Origin: Candidatus Hinthialibacter antarcticus
GTDB taxonomy: Bacteria; Hinthialibacterota; Hinthialibacteria; Hinthialibacterales; Hinthialibacteraceae
Length of the DNA: 46,605 nucleotides
Direction: 5' to 3'
Assembly (NCBI GenBank): GCA_030765645.1
Contig: JAVCCE010000005.1
Span: 1-46,605 of the forward strand
The notes under the pieces are model-generated. The model had not been told where the DNA came from. It made no database searches and saw nothing but the letters and a program-made list of their open reading frames with translations. Made by a program: the position numbers and the translations under genes. Shown here in pieces: positions 34,977-46,314 of the stretch; positions within the stretch are counted from its first letter, which is position 1; each line of letters begins with the position of its first letter.

Positions 34977-35880
34977 CGCGAATCGCGTTGGCGCGGATCA
35001 CTTGGTCAGACACGTCGCACATCCGACGAATGGCGCCGAGGTGTTGCGGACGCCCGACTCGCCCAACCAGACGAAGCGTAGCGGAAAGCAAGTCGCGGTC
35101 ATGTTCATTTTCTAAGACGCCGGGCGTTTCGTCAGCCGACGCGAAATCATTCAGCAAACTGAGCGCGTCCGCAGCAACGGCGCGCGAACGCGGCGGCAGC
35201 GTCGCGTCTGAAAAACATTGACGCAACGTCGGTACCGCCTCTTGGCCGATGCCAGCCAACATGGAAGCAATAAAACTGGTTCCCCAATATTCAAAACGAT
35301 GCAGCCGCTCTAACACCGCCGGCAAATAGTCCGCTGAGTAGGTTTTTAATAGCGAACGCGCCGCCAACATTGCCACCAAGGGCGAGAAATCATCCAGCGC
35401 GTTGATCAGTATGGATAAACTCTGAGGACGCCCCAACACGCTGAGCGTCTGCACCGCTCTCGCGCGTTGTTCCGAATCGCCCCGCTTGGCGTTTATTTCG
35501 ACGAGTTCAATGAATGGTTCCGCGAGACCTTGTAAGTGACGGCGTTCTTCCCCGCTCAGCCTCATGGCAACCCGGTATAGATAATGAATGAAATATAATC
35601 GGTTTTTTTTACGGACGCGCGACCAGAGTTCGTCGGGGCCGTTGGGTTCGGCGAGATAATTTAATACGCGCGGCTCCCACACCGCTTCGAGTTTCTTCCA
35701 TTTTGCCGCTGACCGAATATTGCCCAACCGCAACAAAACAACCAGCGCCGCAAATATTAATGTGATCGTAAATAACACCCCGATGGACGCGATGATCCAT
35801 AATAGAACCTGGTCTTGCAACGCAATCGAGTTTAGGTGATTGCGAAACGCGGAAAAATACGGTTCTAGCGTCTCAATCAC
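34954..35880 (-). CDS. Membrane-anchored HEAT-repeat protein, frameshifted near its 3' end
   Basis: The open frame gives 308 residues. One TM helix lies at about 27-50 (LLWIIASIGVLFTITLIFAALVVLL), and a cytoplasmic HEAT-repeat solenoid covers about 115-300 (EQRARAVQTLSVLGRPQSLSILINAL, FSPLVAMLAARSLL, PRSRAVAADALSLL, VIRANAIRA). The frame ends early at 34954, but the other frame continues the last repeat as HLGFLGDEADIQRL and runs to 34779, where its TGA overlaps the glycosyltransferase ATG. An intact protein would be about 368 residues, so a one-base indel at about 34973-34980 is likely. The start is GTG, overlapping the receiver gene's stop (GTGA). HEAT proteins are scaffolds, so it probably links the receivers to the glycosyltransferase (inference). 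Confidence 0.8.
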   Translation of the reverse strand: MIETLEPYFSAFRNHLNSIALQDQVLLWIIASIGVLFTITLIFAALVVLLRLGNIRSAAKWKKLEAVWEPRVLNYLAEPNGPDELWSRVRKKNRLYFIHYLYRVAMRLSGEERRHLQGLAEPFIELVEINAKRGDSEQRARAVQTLSVLGRPQSLSILINALDDFSPLVAMLAARSLLKTYSADYLPAVLERLHRFEYWGTSFIASMLAGIGQEAVPTLRQCFSDATLPPRSRAVAADALSLLNDFASADETPGVLENEHDRDLLSATLRLVGRVGRPQHLGAIRRMCDVSDQVIRANAIRASRISRR

Positions 35881-36242
35881 GATTCAAGCAACCGGCGAAC
35901 GTCATCGGGCAGGCTTCGCGGCTCGAACGGTTTTTTGAGAATGCCCTTCACGCCCAGTTCGCGGTAATCGTCAACATTGAGTGAATCCGCCTTGGCGGTA
36001 ATAAAGATGGCCGGTTGCGTTTTCAACTCAGGACGTTCGCGCAACTGGCTTAACAGTTCGGGGCCGCTCACGCCATCCAGTTCGAAATCTAAGATGATTG
36101 CGTCCGGCGTTTCTTGATCGACGGCGGCTTCCATCGTCACTGCGCATTCGGCTTTCATAACCGAGAAACCGCCAATCGTCTCTAATGCCAACGCGGCCAG
36201 CGCCAGGATATCCGGGTCGTCATCAACCAATAATAATTTCAT
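35877..36242 (-). CDS. Stand-alone response-regulator receiver domain
   Basis: A protein of about 121 residues, a single REC domain with no output module. KLLLVDDDPDI supplies the acidic pocket, AIILDFELDG the phospho-acceptor Asp (near residue 53), FITAKA the Thr switch, and LKKPFEP the conserved Lys-Pro. The ATG sits in TGATG with the upstream gene's stop; a GTG one codon earlier is possible. Its own stop overlaps the HEAT gene's GTG. As a single-domain receiver between the Hpt-REC protein and the HEAT protein, it probably relays phosphoryl groups or binds the HEAT protein (inference). Confidence 0.93.
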   Translation of the reverse strand: MKLLLVDDDPDILALAALALETIGGFSVMKAECAVTMEAAVDQETPDAIILDFELDGVSGPELLSQLRERPELKTQPAIFITAKADSLNVDDYRELGVKGILKKPFEPRSLPDDVRRLLES

Positions 36243-37777
36243 CACGCTTTTAACAACCTTTGCACACGCGCTAATAACTGAACGGGAGAAAACGGTTTCA
36301 AGATGTAATCATTTGCGCCGAGTTTAAACCCTCTTACGATATCTTTTTCGCTCCCCATTGCGGTCAATAACACAATGGGGCGTTTTGCATATTCGGATGT
36401 CTCACGTAAGCGGGACAACACTTCAAAGCCATCCATCACGGGCATTTTTACATCAAGGACCACAATTGAATAGAGGCGCTCTTGGGCAGCGTTGAGGGCC
36501 GATTCTCCATCGGTGAAATGGGCGACTTCAAACCCTTCGCGTCCGAGACGGTGTTTGATAATTGACGCGATGAGTTCGTCGTCTTCCGCCAACAACAGCG
36601 TTTTCTTCGCCTCGCGGGTAGACTCTTGTTCAATCGCAATTCGGTTGCGGCCTTCCGACTTAGCCAGGTAACAAAATCGTTGCGCTTTGAGGACCGCTTC
36701 GTCAACCGGCTGCGGCGCGCTCACGCTGGCGATCCCCGCTGAAAAGGTCAATGTGATTGAATCCGCGCCGCCGAGTGACATTGGTTCGGAACGCAGGTTT
36801 TCTAACGCAGCGCTGATGCACTGCTTGGCTTGGTTCACATCAGACGAAGGGAACAAGACAACCAGGTCTTCCCCGTTCCAGCGCGCAAGAATATCAGCGT
36901 CATTCAATTGTTCGGTAATCAGCGCAGCGGTTCTGATAATCACCAGGCGCGCATTTTCGCTGCCATAACGGTCTTGAATCATGGAGAACGAATCAATATC
37001 AATAAAGGCCATCACCAACTGCGCCTTCGAATTGGTTTGGCAGACCTCGTCATAGGTTACGCAAAACTCCGCCCGGTTCGGCAACCCCGTATCTAAATCC
37101 GTCCGCTCATTCGATTGGCCCACTTGGTGTTTTTCAAGTTCATCGGTTACCGTTTGCCCAATTTCTTTGAGTTCATAGGGCTTCGCAAAAAAATGGGTGG
37201 CGCCCAGCGCCATACATTCTTGTCTTGGTTGATCGCCAACCAACCCGGTCACAATCAAGATGGGGATTGACGCCGTTTTTGGCGCTTGCCGCAATTTCAT
37301 CAAAAAATCGCGCCCATCTACGTCCGACAACACAATATCAAGAACAATAAGCGAAAAAGAGTTTTGCGCAATCAGGGCTTTGGCTTCAGCCGCATCATAG
37401 GCAATCTGAATATCGCGATCCGGTTTTGTGAGCACAACCTTGAGGAGATCCGCCGATGACGCGTCGTCATCAATTATCAGAATTGACGTATTGTCATCCG
37501 GCGTATGCGAGGTTTGACGCAAAACGGTCAGCAGCGCGTCTAATGCTTCAACTAAATCCGACTCCGCAGATTCTTCGACGATTTGAGCGGTTTGCGTGAT
37601 TTCGGGAAATCCATAGGTCGCGCCGGACCCGCGCAACATGTGCGCAATTCGCCGAATGGAGTTTTCTGCGCCGGGATCGCCAGTCCGAAACGAATGGCTA
37701 GCCGTCTCCAGCGCTTGGACCAAACCGTCAATTTTTTCGACATACTCCGCCCGTAATTGATCTTCAAATGATGTCAC
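36242..37777 (-). CDS. Hpt-REC-GGDEF(degenerate)-REC hybrid signalling protein
   Basis: A protein of 511 residues. In order: an Hpt domain (about 1-95) with the phospho-His motif RIAHMLRGSGATYG; REC1 (about 98-215), ILIIDDDASS and IVLDIVLSDVDG; a GGDEF-like domain (about 222-385) with DLDTGLPNR, MAFIDIDSFS and RWNGEDLVVL; and REC2 (about 393-510), LLLAEDDE and IVVLDVKMPVMDG. The GGDEF signature reads NGEDL, so cyclase activity is doubtful. I take the GTG at 37777, 5-6 nt after GGAGG; the longer TTG frame lacks a site. It is the first gene of the overlapping operon with REC, HEAT and the glycosyltransferase, and diverges from the kinase at 38052. Confidence 0.9.
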   Translation of the reverse strand: MTSFEDQLRAEYVEKIDGLVQALETASHSFRTGDPGAENSIRRIAHMLRGSGATYGFPEITQTAQIVEESAESDLVEALDALLTVLRQTSHTPDDNTSILIIDDDASSADLLKVVLTKPDRDIQIAYDAAEAKALIAQNSFSLIVLDIVLSDVDGRDFLMKLRQAPKTASIPILIVTGLVGDQPRQECMALGATHFFAKPYELKEIGQTVTDELEKHQVGQSNERTDLDTGLPNRAEFCVTYDEVCQTNSKAQLVMAFIDIDSFSMIQDRYGSENARLVIIRTAALITEQLNDADILARWNGEDLVVLFPSSDVNQAKQCISAALENLRSEPMSLGGADSITLTFSAGIASVSAPQPVDEAVLKAQRFCYLAKSEGRNRIAIEQESTREAKKTLLLAEDDELIASIIKHRLGREGFEVAHFTDGESALNAAQERLYSIVVLDVKMPVMDGFEVLSRLRETSEYAKRPIVLLTAMGSEKDIVRGFKLGANDYILKPFSPVQLLARVQRLLKA

Positions 37778-38051
37778 GATGTCCTCCAGGGCTATCAAAA
37801 AGCAAGAATAAGACCAAAAGATTAAAATAAGGTAATCTATACAACCATCTGATATTACTTCACAAACAGAGAAGCAATCTCTACGGTCTGAACAACAAAC
37901 CGATTAAAACATTCTTATTTTGACTCATAAATTATCACAGCAAAGTATACTACAATGAATAAGGGCGGCGACGCCAGCTCTTCCCCCGGTTGGAAGAGTA
38001 AAAAGAAACCATTACACGAGCAACATGGAAATTCACCGGAGCATTCGATTT

Positions 38052-39983
38052 ATGAGTCTGCGATTTCGGCTCACGCTTGGTTTGATCGCCGTTATTTTAT
38101 TGGCGTACGCATTTCTTTCCGTTGTCGTCATCCAACACGTCAACCGCGTTTTTTTGCATGAAGTCCAAAACCGCGTCCGGCTTGATTTAAATTCCGCCCG
38201 CCGGGTGTTTGACGGTCATGCAAAGCAAATTTTAGAACGACTGGAAACTGTCCGCGACCTGCACCAGACCGAATTAAATATCCAACATCTAAAAGATGAT
38301 ATCCACAATCTATTTTCATCCGTACAGAATAAAAAAATCTGTGATCTGATGCTTCTCGTCAATCCAGAGGGCGAGGTCATTTTTCGCGCACATCAACCAG
38401 ACAACACAAGCGGCGATTATTCGCAAAACCCTCTGGTTGAGCAAGTGCTGCAAACACGCGCCCCGGCGACGGGCGCATTTCTCGCGCCGCTAGACCAACT
38501 TACGGTGGAAAACCCGGAATTGGCCGCCCGCGCAAACATCCAATTGATAGAGACGCCCGCTGCGAAGCCCACCGACGCCGTCGAACTCAATCAGGGAATG
38601 GTGCTGGGCGCCGCAGTCCCAATTTACCATCAAAGCGACCCAAACCAGCTGCTCGCGGTTGCATACGGCGCCATACTGCTGAACCGTCGCTATGATCTTG
38701 TCGACGCCATCCGCGATGAAATTTATCAAGAACCCGTGGAAGGAAAACACATCGGCATGGCGACCGTGTTTCAAGGCGACGTTCGCATCGCGACCAATGT
38801 CCCCACCGTCGAACAAGGCCGCGCCGAAGGGACCCGCTTAAGCGAAGTCGTCTACCAACGCGTCCTCGAAAACGGCGAAGTGTTCGCCGACAAAGCCTTC
38901 GTTGTCAATGATTGGTACATTACCGCCTACGAACCCATCCGCGACCCGAGCGGCGCCATCATTGGGGCGTTATACGTGGGGCTGCTCGAAACGCCGTTCA
39001 CCCAGCCGCAGCGGGTCATCATTATTTTTTTCTTACTGATGGTCTTGAGTTCCGTCCTTGCAACGCTCATTTTGCTTTCGCTTCTCATCAAACGCTTGCT
39101 GGCGCCAATCGCTCCCATTATGAAAATGGCGCACAGGGTCATCGAAGGCGACCTGAGCGCCCGGGTCGGCATTCGCCCCAAAGACGATATGGGCGTGTTA
39201 TGCGAAGCGATTGACCTCATGGCGGACGCCGTCGCCCAACGCGAAGCCATGATTAAACAACACGCCCATCAGCAAATTTCTCAAAGCGAAAAATTAGCGT
39301 CCATCGGGCGCCTGGCAGCGGGGGTCGCGCACGAAATTAATAATCCATTGACCGGCGTCTTGACCTTTGCTCATCTGCTTCGCGAAAAACCCAACCTGAC
39401 CGGGCAAGATAAAGACGACCTCAATGTGATCGTAAACGAAACCACCCGCGTTCGTGAAATTGTGCGGGGCTTGCTTGACTTTGCGCGTGAATCGCCGTCC
39501 AAAAAAGAACCGCTGCAAGTAAATGATGTCATTATGCGGGCCATCAAGTTAGTCGGCGCCAACAAAGAATTCCGCAACATAACAATTCAGACGGCGCTCG
39601 ACGCTCAACTGCCTCTCACTTACGGCGACCCGAACCAGTTGCTACAAGTGGTTCTCAATCTTTGCCTCAACGCTTGTGAGGCCATGCCGTCCGGCGGACA
39701 ATTAACAATCAACTCCGAACAAATAGACGATCGGGTTATCGTCACGATTCAAGACACAGGTTGTGGAATTATTCCAGACAATTTAGAAAAAATATTCGAC
39801 CCCTTTTTCACCACCAAACCCGTCGGCAAAGGCACCGGCCTCGGGCTTAGCGTCAGCTATGGAATTTTGAAGGCGCACGGGGGTATGCTGGAATGTGAAA
39901 GCGAATTCAATGTAGGAACAACCTTTACGCTGTCATTACTCTTAGAAAATCAACAAGAATTGAACCAGACAAATTCTGAATAA
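38052..39983 (+). CDS. Sensor histidine kinase (Cache, HAMP, HisKA, HATPase)
   Basis: A protein of 643 residues. TM1 (about 6-28) and TM2 (about 318-342) bracket a periplasmic double-Cache-like sensor of about 280 residues ([17 protein letters not shown] and [10 protein letters not shown] are Cache features). A HAMP domain follows ([23 protein letters not shown]). HisKA has [16 protein letters not shown] (phospho-His), and the ATPase has [10 protein letters not shown] (N box), DTGCGI (G1), FDPFFTTK (F) and GKGTGLGLS (G2). All catalytic boxes are intact. I prefer the ATG at 38052, with CGGAG 10 nt upstream; an ATG at 38025 would add nine residues. It is followed after 10 nt by its likely partner, the sigma-54 regulator. 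Confidence 0.94.
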   Translation: MSLRFRLTLGLIAVILLAYAFLSVVVIQHVNRVFLHEVQNRVRLDLNSARRVFDGHAKQILERLETVRDLHQTELNIQHLKDDIHNLFSSVQNKKICDLMLLVNPEGEVIFRAHQPDNTSGDYSQNPLVEQVLQTRAPATGAFLAPLDQLTVENPELAARANIQLIETPAAKPTDAVELNQGMVLGAAVPIYHQSDPNQLLAVAYGAILLNRRYDLVDAIRDEIYQEPVEGKHIGMATVFQGDVRIATNVPTVEQGRAEGTRLSEVVYQRVLENGEVFADKAFVVNDWYITAYEPIRDPSGAIIGALYVGLLETPFTQPQRVIIIFFLLMVLSSVLATLILLSLLIKRLLAPIAPIMKMAHRVIEGDLSARVGIRPKDDMGVLCEAIDLMADAVAQREAMIKQHAHQQISQSEKLASIGRLAAGVAHEINNPLTGVLTFAHLLREKPNLTGQDKDDLNVIVNETTRVREIVRGLLDFARESPSKKEPLQVNDVIMRAIKLVGANKEFRNITIQTALDAQLPLTYGDPNQLLQVVLNLCLNACEAMPSGGQLTINSEQIDDRVIVTIQDTGCGIIPDNLEKIFDPFFTTKPVGKGTGLGLSVSYGILKAHGGMLECESEFNVGTTFTLSLLLENQQELNQTNSE

Positions 39984-39993
39984 GTAGAAACCC

Positions 39994-41427
<1,434 letters not shown>

Positions 41428-41513
41428 TCGACCAAAGTGTTTAAGCGAATCGTCCTGTGATATATTTAGTTGAGAGTGTTATTTAGAGTCCAATTTCCTT
41501 TAGAAAAAGTGCA

Positions 41514-44204
41514 ATGCGCCTGTTATTTATATTGTTCATCTTTCACATTCTATGTACGCCGTTTTCCATTGCGGCTGCGTACGAAGGCATCGTCATTAAT
41601 GAAATTCTCGCCGCGAACACATCAACCAATTTAGACCAACGGAACTATAACTTCGGCGACTGGATCGAACTCTACAACAGCACGGATGAACCCCAGGATT
41701 TGCGCAGCTGCTACTTGACCGATGACCCGTTTGATCTAAAAAAATGGCGAATCATTCGCGCCCGCATGGCGCCCAAATCCCACACGCTGATATGGGCGGA
41801 CGCCGAGCCGTCGATTGACCACTCTAATTTCAAACTCAATCAAACAGGCGAATTCATCGCGCTTGTCTCAAAGGACGGCGAAATCATCGACTCGCTTTTT
41901 TACCCGGCGCAAATGGCGGACGTCTCCTACGGCCGCAGCCCAGACGCCTCGTCTATCTGGCGTTATTTTATGGAGCCGACACCCAACGCACCCAATTTAA
42001 AGACCGGAGAGATTTCTCTCAATCGCATTGCCGCGCCTGTCGCGTCGCTCCCGGCGGGTTTTTACGACCAGCGCGTCCGCGTTACGCTTGACGCAGATGC
42101 AGACGCGCAAATTCACTATACGCTTGACGGCAGCCTCCCCACGCTTGACTCGCCGCTCTATCAACGCCGTTTGGTTTTTTCGCAAACCAGCGTCCTGCGC
42201 GCCCGGGCGTTTTCTGTCGGTCGAATCCCGAGCCGCGTCGTAACGCATACGTATTTGATTGGCGAACAAGTGGCCCTGCCAGTTGTATCGCTAGCGGCGG
42301 AACCCGACCATTTCTTTGATGACGAAATTGGCATTTACGTCGATGGCTCCAATGGAACCACCGGCAATTGCTCTGATGATCCGCGCAATTGGAACCAGGA
42401 TTGGGAACGCCCCGTTAGCGTTGAATTTTTTGAGACGGACGGAGCCCCTGGCTTTACGCTGGATGCAGGCGTTAAAATTTACGGTGGATGCAGCCGTCAA
42501 CGCGACCGGCGCTCGCTCGCCATTTTCGCCCGTGAAAAATATGGCGCCGCAGAACTCGCCTATCCACTGTTTCCCGACAAGCCCATCCAATCCTTTCAAT
42601 CGTTTGTTCTACGAAATTCCGGCAACGACGCAGAACACACTCTCATCCGCGACGGCTTGATGCAAGCGACCGTCAAAGGCCAATTGGATATTGATTACCA
42701 AAGTTTCAGGCCCGCGGTTGTGTTCCTAAACGGTGAATACTGGGGGCTGTATAACATTCGGGAAAAAATCAACGAGCATTATGCGGCCTCCAACCACGGC
42801 GTTGCGCCCGATCAAGTTGACCTGCTCTACAACGACCGCAAAATCTTCTCTGGCGAAAAAGACCACTACGAAGCCTTGCGATTGTTCTTGCTGCGAAATG
42901 ACTTGGCTGATGCTGACACATACCGTTGGGTCAAAACTCAAATGGATATCAATGAATATATCAATTATCAAATCGCGCAAATCTATTTTTCTAACACCGA
43001 CTGGCCCAGCAATAATCTAAAATATTGGAGACCACATACGCCATCCGGCCGCTGGCGTTGGATTTTATTTGACACCGATTTCGGGTTCGGCCTCAAAGAC
43101 AACGGACTATCGCACAACACACTGGCATTTGCGCTTGACCCCAATGAAACCGGATGGCCCAACCCGGCCTGGTCAACGCTGCTGTTTAGAAAACTCATCA
43201 GGAACGACGAGTTTAAGCAGACCTTTATTCAACGATTCACTGTTTGTTTACAAGCAGCATTTGAACCCGCCCGCGTGATGGACTTGGTCGAATCATTCAG
43301 CGCACAAATCGCCGCCGAAATCCCAAGACATATTTCACGTTGGGACGCTCCCGATTCATTACAGGCTTGGCAAAATAAAATTTCTGGAATGAATACGTTC
43401 GCGCGAGTCCGGCCTCGAGTAATCTATCGCAACCTTGAACGCGAATTTGATCTGAACGAACGTATCGCTATCGAAATAAAAACAATCGGCGATGGGCGTG
43501 TATACGTCGCTGGGGCGCCGCTATTCGACGGAGAAAACCAGATTGAACTTTACGCCGACATCCCGGTTACGTTACGCGCGGTCCCGCTCGCCGGCAGCCG
43601 TTTCGTCAATTGGGAACCCTTTGACGAAACCCACGCAGATAAAATTTCACTAACGCCGCAATCTGCGCAAACCATTTCAGCCGTATTTGAACCTGGCCCT
43701 TCTCTTGTTATCAACGAAATTCACTATCACCCGTTCATTGGAAGCGGCAACCAAGACTATGAATATATCGAACTATTGAATGCGGGCAAAACGCACATGG
43801 ACTTAGAGGGATACAAACTATCCGGCGGCGTGAATTTTATCTTCCCAGAAGAGATGTCGATCTCGCCCGGCGACTATCTCATTCTGGCGAAAGACGCTTC
43901 GCTCTATCCGCATCTTGAGTGCCAGGTTCTATCATGGGGAGACAGCAAACTAGCGAACGAAGGTGAAAGAATTCATCTGCAAGGCCCCATGGGCGAGACA
44001 ATCGACTCGGTGCACTATAATTCGTCGTCGATCTGGTCGCATAACGCAGACGGCGCGGGGTTTTCGCTATCGCTGGTGGATCCCAATTCCGATCACGATG
44101 ATCCAGACAATTGGTTTGCCAGCCCATCTCCTGGTGGAACTCCAGGGCAACAGAATTTCCAAACGCCTCCAACGAAAATTCAAGACTGGATGTACCATAA
44201 TTAA
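41514..44204 (+). CDS. Secreted CotH-kinase / lamin-tail-domain protein
   Basis: A protein of 896 residues. After a signal peptide (about 1-22) comes a lamin-tail (LTD) domain, about 23-155 (IVINEILAANTST, DWIELYNSTDEPQDL). A chitobiase/hexosaminidase-type module (about 175-245, IHYTLDGSLPTLDSPLY) follows. The CotH kinase-like domain spans about 260-610: FFETDGAPGFTLDAGVKIYGG, FVLRNSGNDAE, LNGEYWGLYNIREKI, and NLKYWRP...WRWILFDTDFGFG. A short repeat-like stretch and a second LTD domain (about 730-870, LVINEIHYHP, DYEYIELLNAGKTHMDL) end the protein. CotH-family kinases phosphorylate proteins in spore coats; the role of secreted LTD-CotH proteins is unknown. It sits between two regulators and may be their target. 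Confidence 0.88.
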   Translation: MRLLFILFIFHILCTPFSIAAAYEGIVINEILAANTSTNLDQRNYNFGDWIELYNSTDEPQDLRSCYLTDDPFDLKKWRIIRARMAPKSHTLIWADAEPSIDHSNFKLNQTGEFIALVSKDGEIIDSLFYPAQMADVSYGRSPDASSIWRYFMEPTPNAPNLKTGEISLNRIAAPVASLPAGFYDQRVRVTLDADADAQIHYTLDGSLPTLDSPLYQRRLVFSQTSVLRARAFSVGRIPSRVVTHTYLIGEQVALPVVSLAAEPDHFFDDEIGIYVDGSNGTTGNCSDDPRNWNQDWERPVSVEFFETDGAPGFTLDAGVKIYGGCSRQRDRRSLAIFAREKYGAAELAYPLFPDKPIQSFQSFVLRNSGNDAEHTLIRDGLMQATVKGQLDIDYQSFRPAVVFLNGEYWGLYNIREKINEHYAASNHGVAPDQVDLLYNDRKIFSGEKDHYEALRLFLLRNDLADADTYRWVKTQMDINEYINYQIAQIYFSNTDWPSNNLKYWRPHTPSGRWRWILFDTDFGFGLKDNGLSHNTLAFALDPNETGWPNPAWSTLLFRKLIRNDEFKQTFIQRFTVCLQAAFEPARVMDLVESFSAQIAAEIPRHISRWDAPDSLQAWQNKISGMNTFARVRPRVIYRNLEREFDLNERIAIEIKTIGDGRVYVAGAPLFDGENQIELYADIPVTLRAVPLAGSRFVNWEPFDETHADKISLTPQSAQTISAVFEPGPSLVINEIHYHPFIGSGNQDYEYIELLNAGKTHMDLEGYKLSGGVNFIFPEEMSISPGDYLILAKDASLYPHLECQVLSWGDSKLANEGERIHLQGPMGETIDSVHYNSSSIWSHNADGAGFSLSLVDPNSDHDDPDNWFASPSPGGTPGQQNFQTPPTKIQDWMYHN

Positions 44205-44468
44205 ACAGAGCGCTCAGGGCTTCATTTTTTCTCTCGCTTCATACACTGTATAATTTCTTCATACATTCACTTCCTGCTTTTTATATATTTGGCTCGATGG
44301 CCTCAAAAAACTATACGCTTCATATCCTCATTAAATAAAACAAGTTACGCTGCGCTTCGTTTTTTTATTCATTCTTAAACGAACTTGGCGCCATTCGTGC
44401 ATTTATACATTCACGAATGAGATCACGGATGAAAACAAAAGGGCCAATCGCCCAGGGAGACATACATC

Positions 44469-46052
44469 ATGATCGCCGAACGCCGCCTACTTGTCGTTGA
44501 TGACGAACCTATTGTTTGTGAAAGTTGCCAGCGAATCTTCGCAGGCAGAGGTTTTCAAGTTGATTCAAGCACCGATTCAAGCCAAGGCTTACAACTCGCC
44601 GCCGATAACCACTACAGCGCCATCTTGCTTGATCTCCACATGCCGGGGATCACAGGACTCGAGTTTTTACATCAGCTGCGCGACCGCAGCATTGATTCTC
44701 CCGTGATGCTGATTACCGGCTACCCAAGCGTCCCGACCGCAGCGCAGAGTATGCGCCTTGGCGCGGCGGATTATATTGCAAAACCCTTTTCGCCGGATGA
44801 AATACTCAGCGCAGTCAACCGCTTGTTTGAAGAAGAACCTGTTGAAAATTTCCCTGACCAATCCCCAAACACACAAGCGTCTCATCCGCCCGTAAACGAA
44901 TATCGCTTTGTACAGAACTCCTGGTACACCGTAGATAACACAGCATACGTTTCAACCGGCGCACTTGTCGCCTCACGCATTGGCGCTGAAATTCAAGACA
45001 TCCAACTGCCTCAAGTCGGGCAAATGGTCTACCGGGGGCTTCCTTACGCGTCAGTCCATTGGAGCGACGGCAAGCAAAGCCTGATTGCTTCTTCGCTCAC
45101 AGGCGCCGTCGTCGCCGTCAATCCAGCGTATATTTCAAATCCTGAAACGTTATTTGAGCGCCCAATCCATGAAGGTTGGCTCGCGCAAGTTCGACCAACG
45201 CAAATTGAAGAAGACTCAAAGAATTCAACCCAACGAAACGTCGTCATTGTTTCTTCAAACGGCGGTATGATTTCAGAAATCGGCAAGCGCCTGCAGGATT
45301 ACGGCTCTAGCGTAAAAGCGGTCAATTCAACCGAAGCAGCCAAAACGCTCTTCAACCATCAACCATTGCCGCTCGTCATCTGGGATGATTCTTCCTTTGG
45401 AGAAGACGGCCCATCCAAACTCGGTGAAATGCTCGAGCAAAATCCGGGTCTCAAAGCAATCGTCTACAACCGGGATGAACAAACCCTTGAGTTTGACTAC
45501 CGCCATTATCCAATTTTTTATTACGGCATCGAACCGATGGAAGATAGCGAATTAATTGAAGCGCTGAATTCAGCCTTTGTTGCGAAGCCCGTAACACGAG
45601 TAGTGCGCTCATCGACGCCTCTGCCTTCAACGGTTAGCAAAATACAGATTACGAACCGCAGCAACGAAACCAATACGTTGCTATCGTCAGGCATTTTACT
45701 TGACCGCAACACAGGCTTCGGCGCAATTCTCATCGACCAGCTTTTGCGCGAAGGGTTCCCCATCCTGGTTGAATACGGCGAAAAATATCACAGCGCCAGT
45801 ACATTAACCAACGAGGAAAAACAATGCGCCCGCCTGATCCACCTGAATGTAGAGTTTGGGTCCGGCATCCATGGATCAATCCGAAATAACCGGTTTGAAA
45901 ACGGCGATAAGAATAGCCTGGCAGAAGAGATCACAATTCACGCCAACACGGGTCTCAGTAGCGCATTCAATTTTGGCGAGGCAAGCCAGGCGTTGGCCGA
46001 ATATCTCTATCAACGGCTGACAGCCAGTCAAAAGAGCGCAGCATCAAACTAA
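44469..46052 (+). CDS. Response regulator fused to a GcvH-like domain and a second receiver-like domain
   Basis: A protein of 527 residues. The N-terminal REC (about 5-122) is intact: LLVVDDE, AILLDLHMPG with Asp55, LITGY, AKPFSPDE. A linker leads to a segment (about 145-246) that follows the glycine-cleavage H-protein fold: NSWYTV, IQLPQVGQMVYRG, LIASSLTGAVVAVN, NPETLFERPIHEGWLAQVRPT. The lipoyl-Lys position is not clearly kept; K202 lies close by in an altered SDGKQS context. A third segment (about 256-372) looks like a degenerate receiver, and about 390-520 is unrecognised. GGGAGA lies about 10 nt before the ATG. Its REC is a paralogue of the one in the regulator at 39994. It has no DNA-binding domain. 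Confidence 0.8.
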   Translation: MIAERRLLVVDDEPIVCESCQRIFAGRGFQVDSSTDSSQGLQLAADNHYSAILLDLHMPGITGLEFLHQLRDRSIDSPVMLITGYPSVPTAAQSMRLGAADYIAKPFSPDEILSAVNRLFEEEPVENFPDQSPNTQASHPPVNEYRFVQNSWYTVDNTAYVSTGALVASRIGAEIQDIQLPQVGQMVYRGLPYASVHWSDGKQSLIASSLTGAVVAVNPAYISNPETLFERPIHEGWLAQVRPTQIEEDSKNSTQRNVVIVSSNGGMISEIGKRLQDYGSSVKAVNSTEAAKTLFNHQPLPLVIWDDSSFGEDGPSKLGEMLEQNPGLKAIVYNRDEQTLEFDYRHYPIFYYGIEPMEDSELIEALNSAFVAKPVTRVVRSSTPLPSTVSKIQITNRSNETNTLLSSGILLDRNTGFGAILIDQLLREGFPILVEYGEKYHSASTLTNEEKQCARLIHLNVEFGSGIHGSIRNNRFENGDKNSLAEEITIHANTGLSSAFNFGEASQALAEYLYQRLTASQKSAASN

Positions 46053-46125
46053 CAGTACCTTTAACAAAGCGATAACGGAAAGAAGGTCTTGCCTTTTTCT
46101 CCGTCCATCCACTCCCCACTATCCG

Positions 46126-46154
46126 GGGCGGCTCCCCAGCCGCCCTCTTTTTTT
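46126..46154 (+). terminator. Rho-independent terminator after the REC-GcvH gene
   Basis: GGGCGGCT and AGCCGCCC form an 8-bp GC-rich stem around CCCC, followed by TCTTTTTTT. It lies about 75 nt past the stop. Confidence 0.9.
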
Positions 46155-46314
46155 AGGCTGATAATGTCACATGAAGTTGCATTGGCTTAATGGAAATTAA
46201 ATACGAAGCCATTACTCAAACGGCCAAGAAAACGACTGCTTAAACCAATAGCGATCAAATAGTTAAAAGATTTTGTCTTGGAGGCTTGACTATTGCGTTT
46301 AGGGGGATAATCTT

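Noticed and set aside
44205-44468. TATAAT at 44249 as a promoter for the REC-GcvH gene
   Set aside because: No credible -35 lies at the right distance in this AT-rich stretch, so it may be chance.
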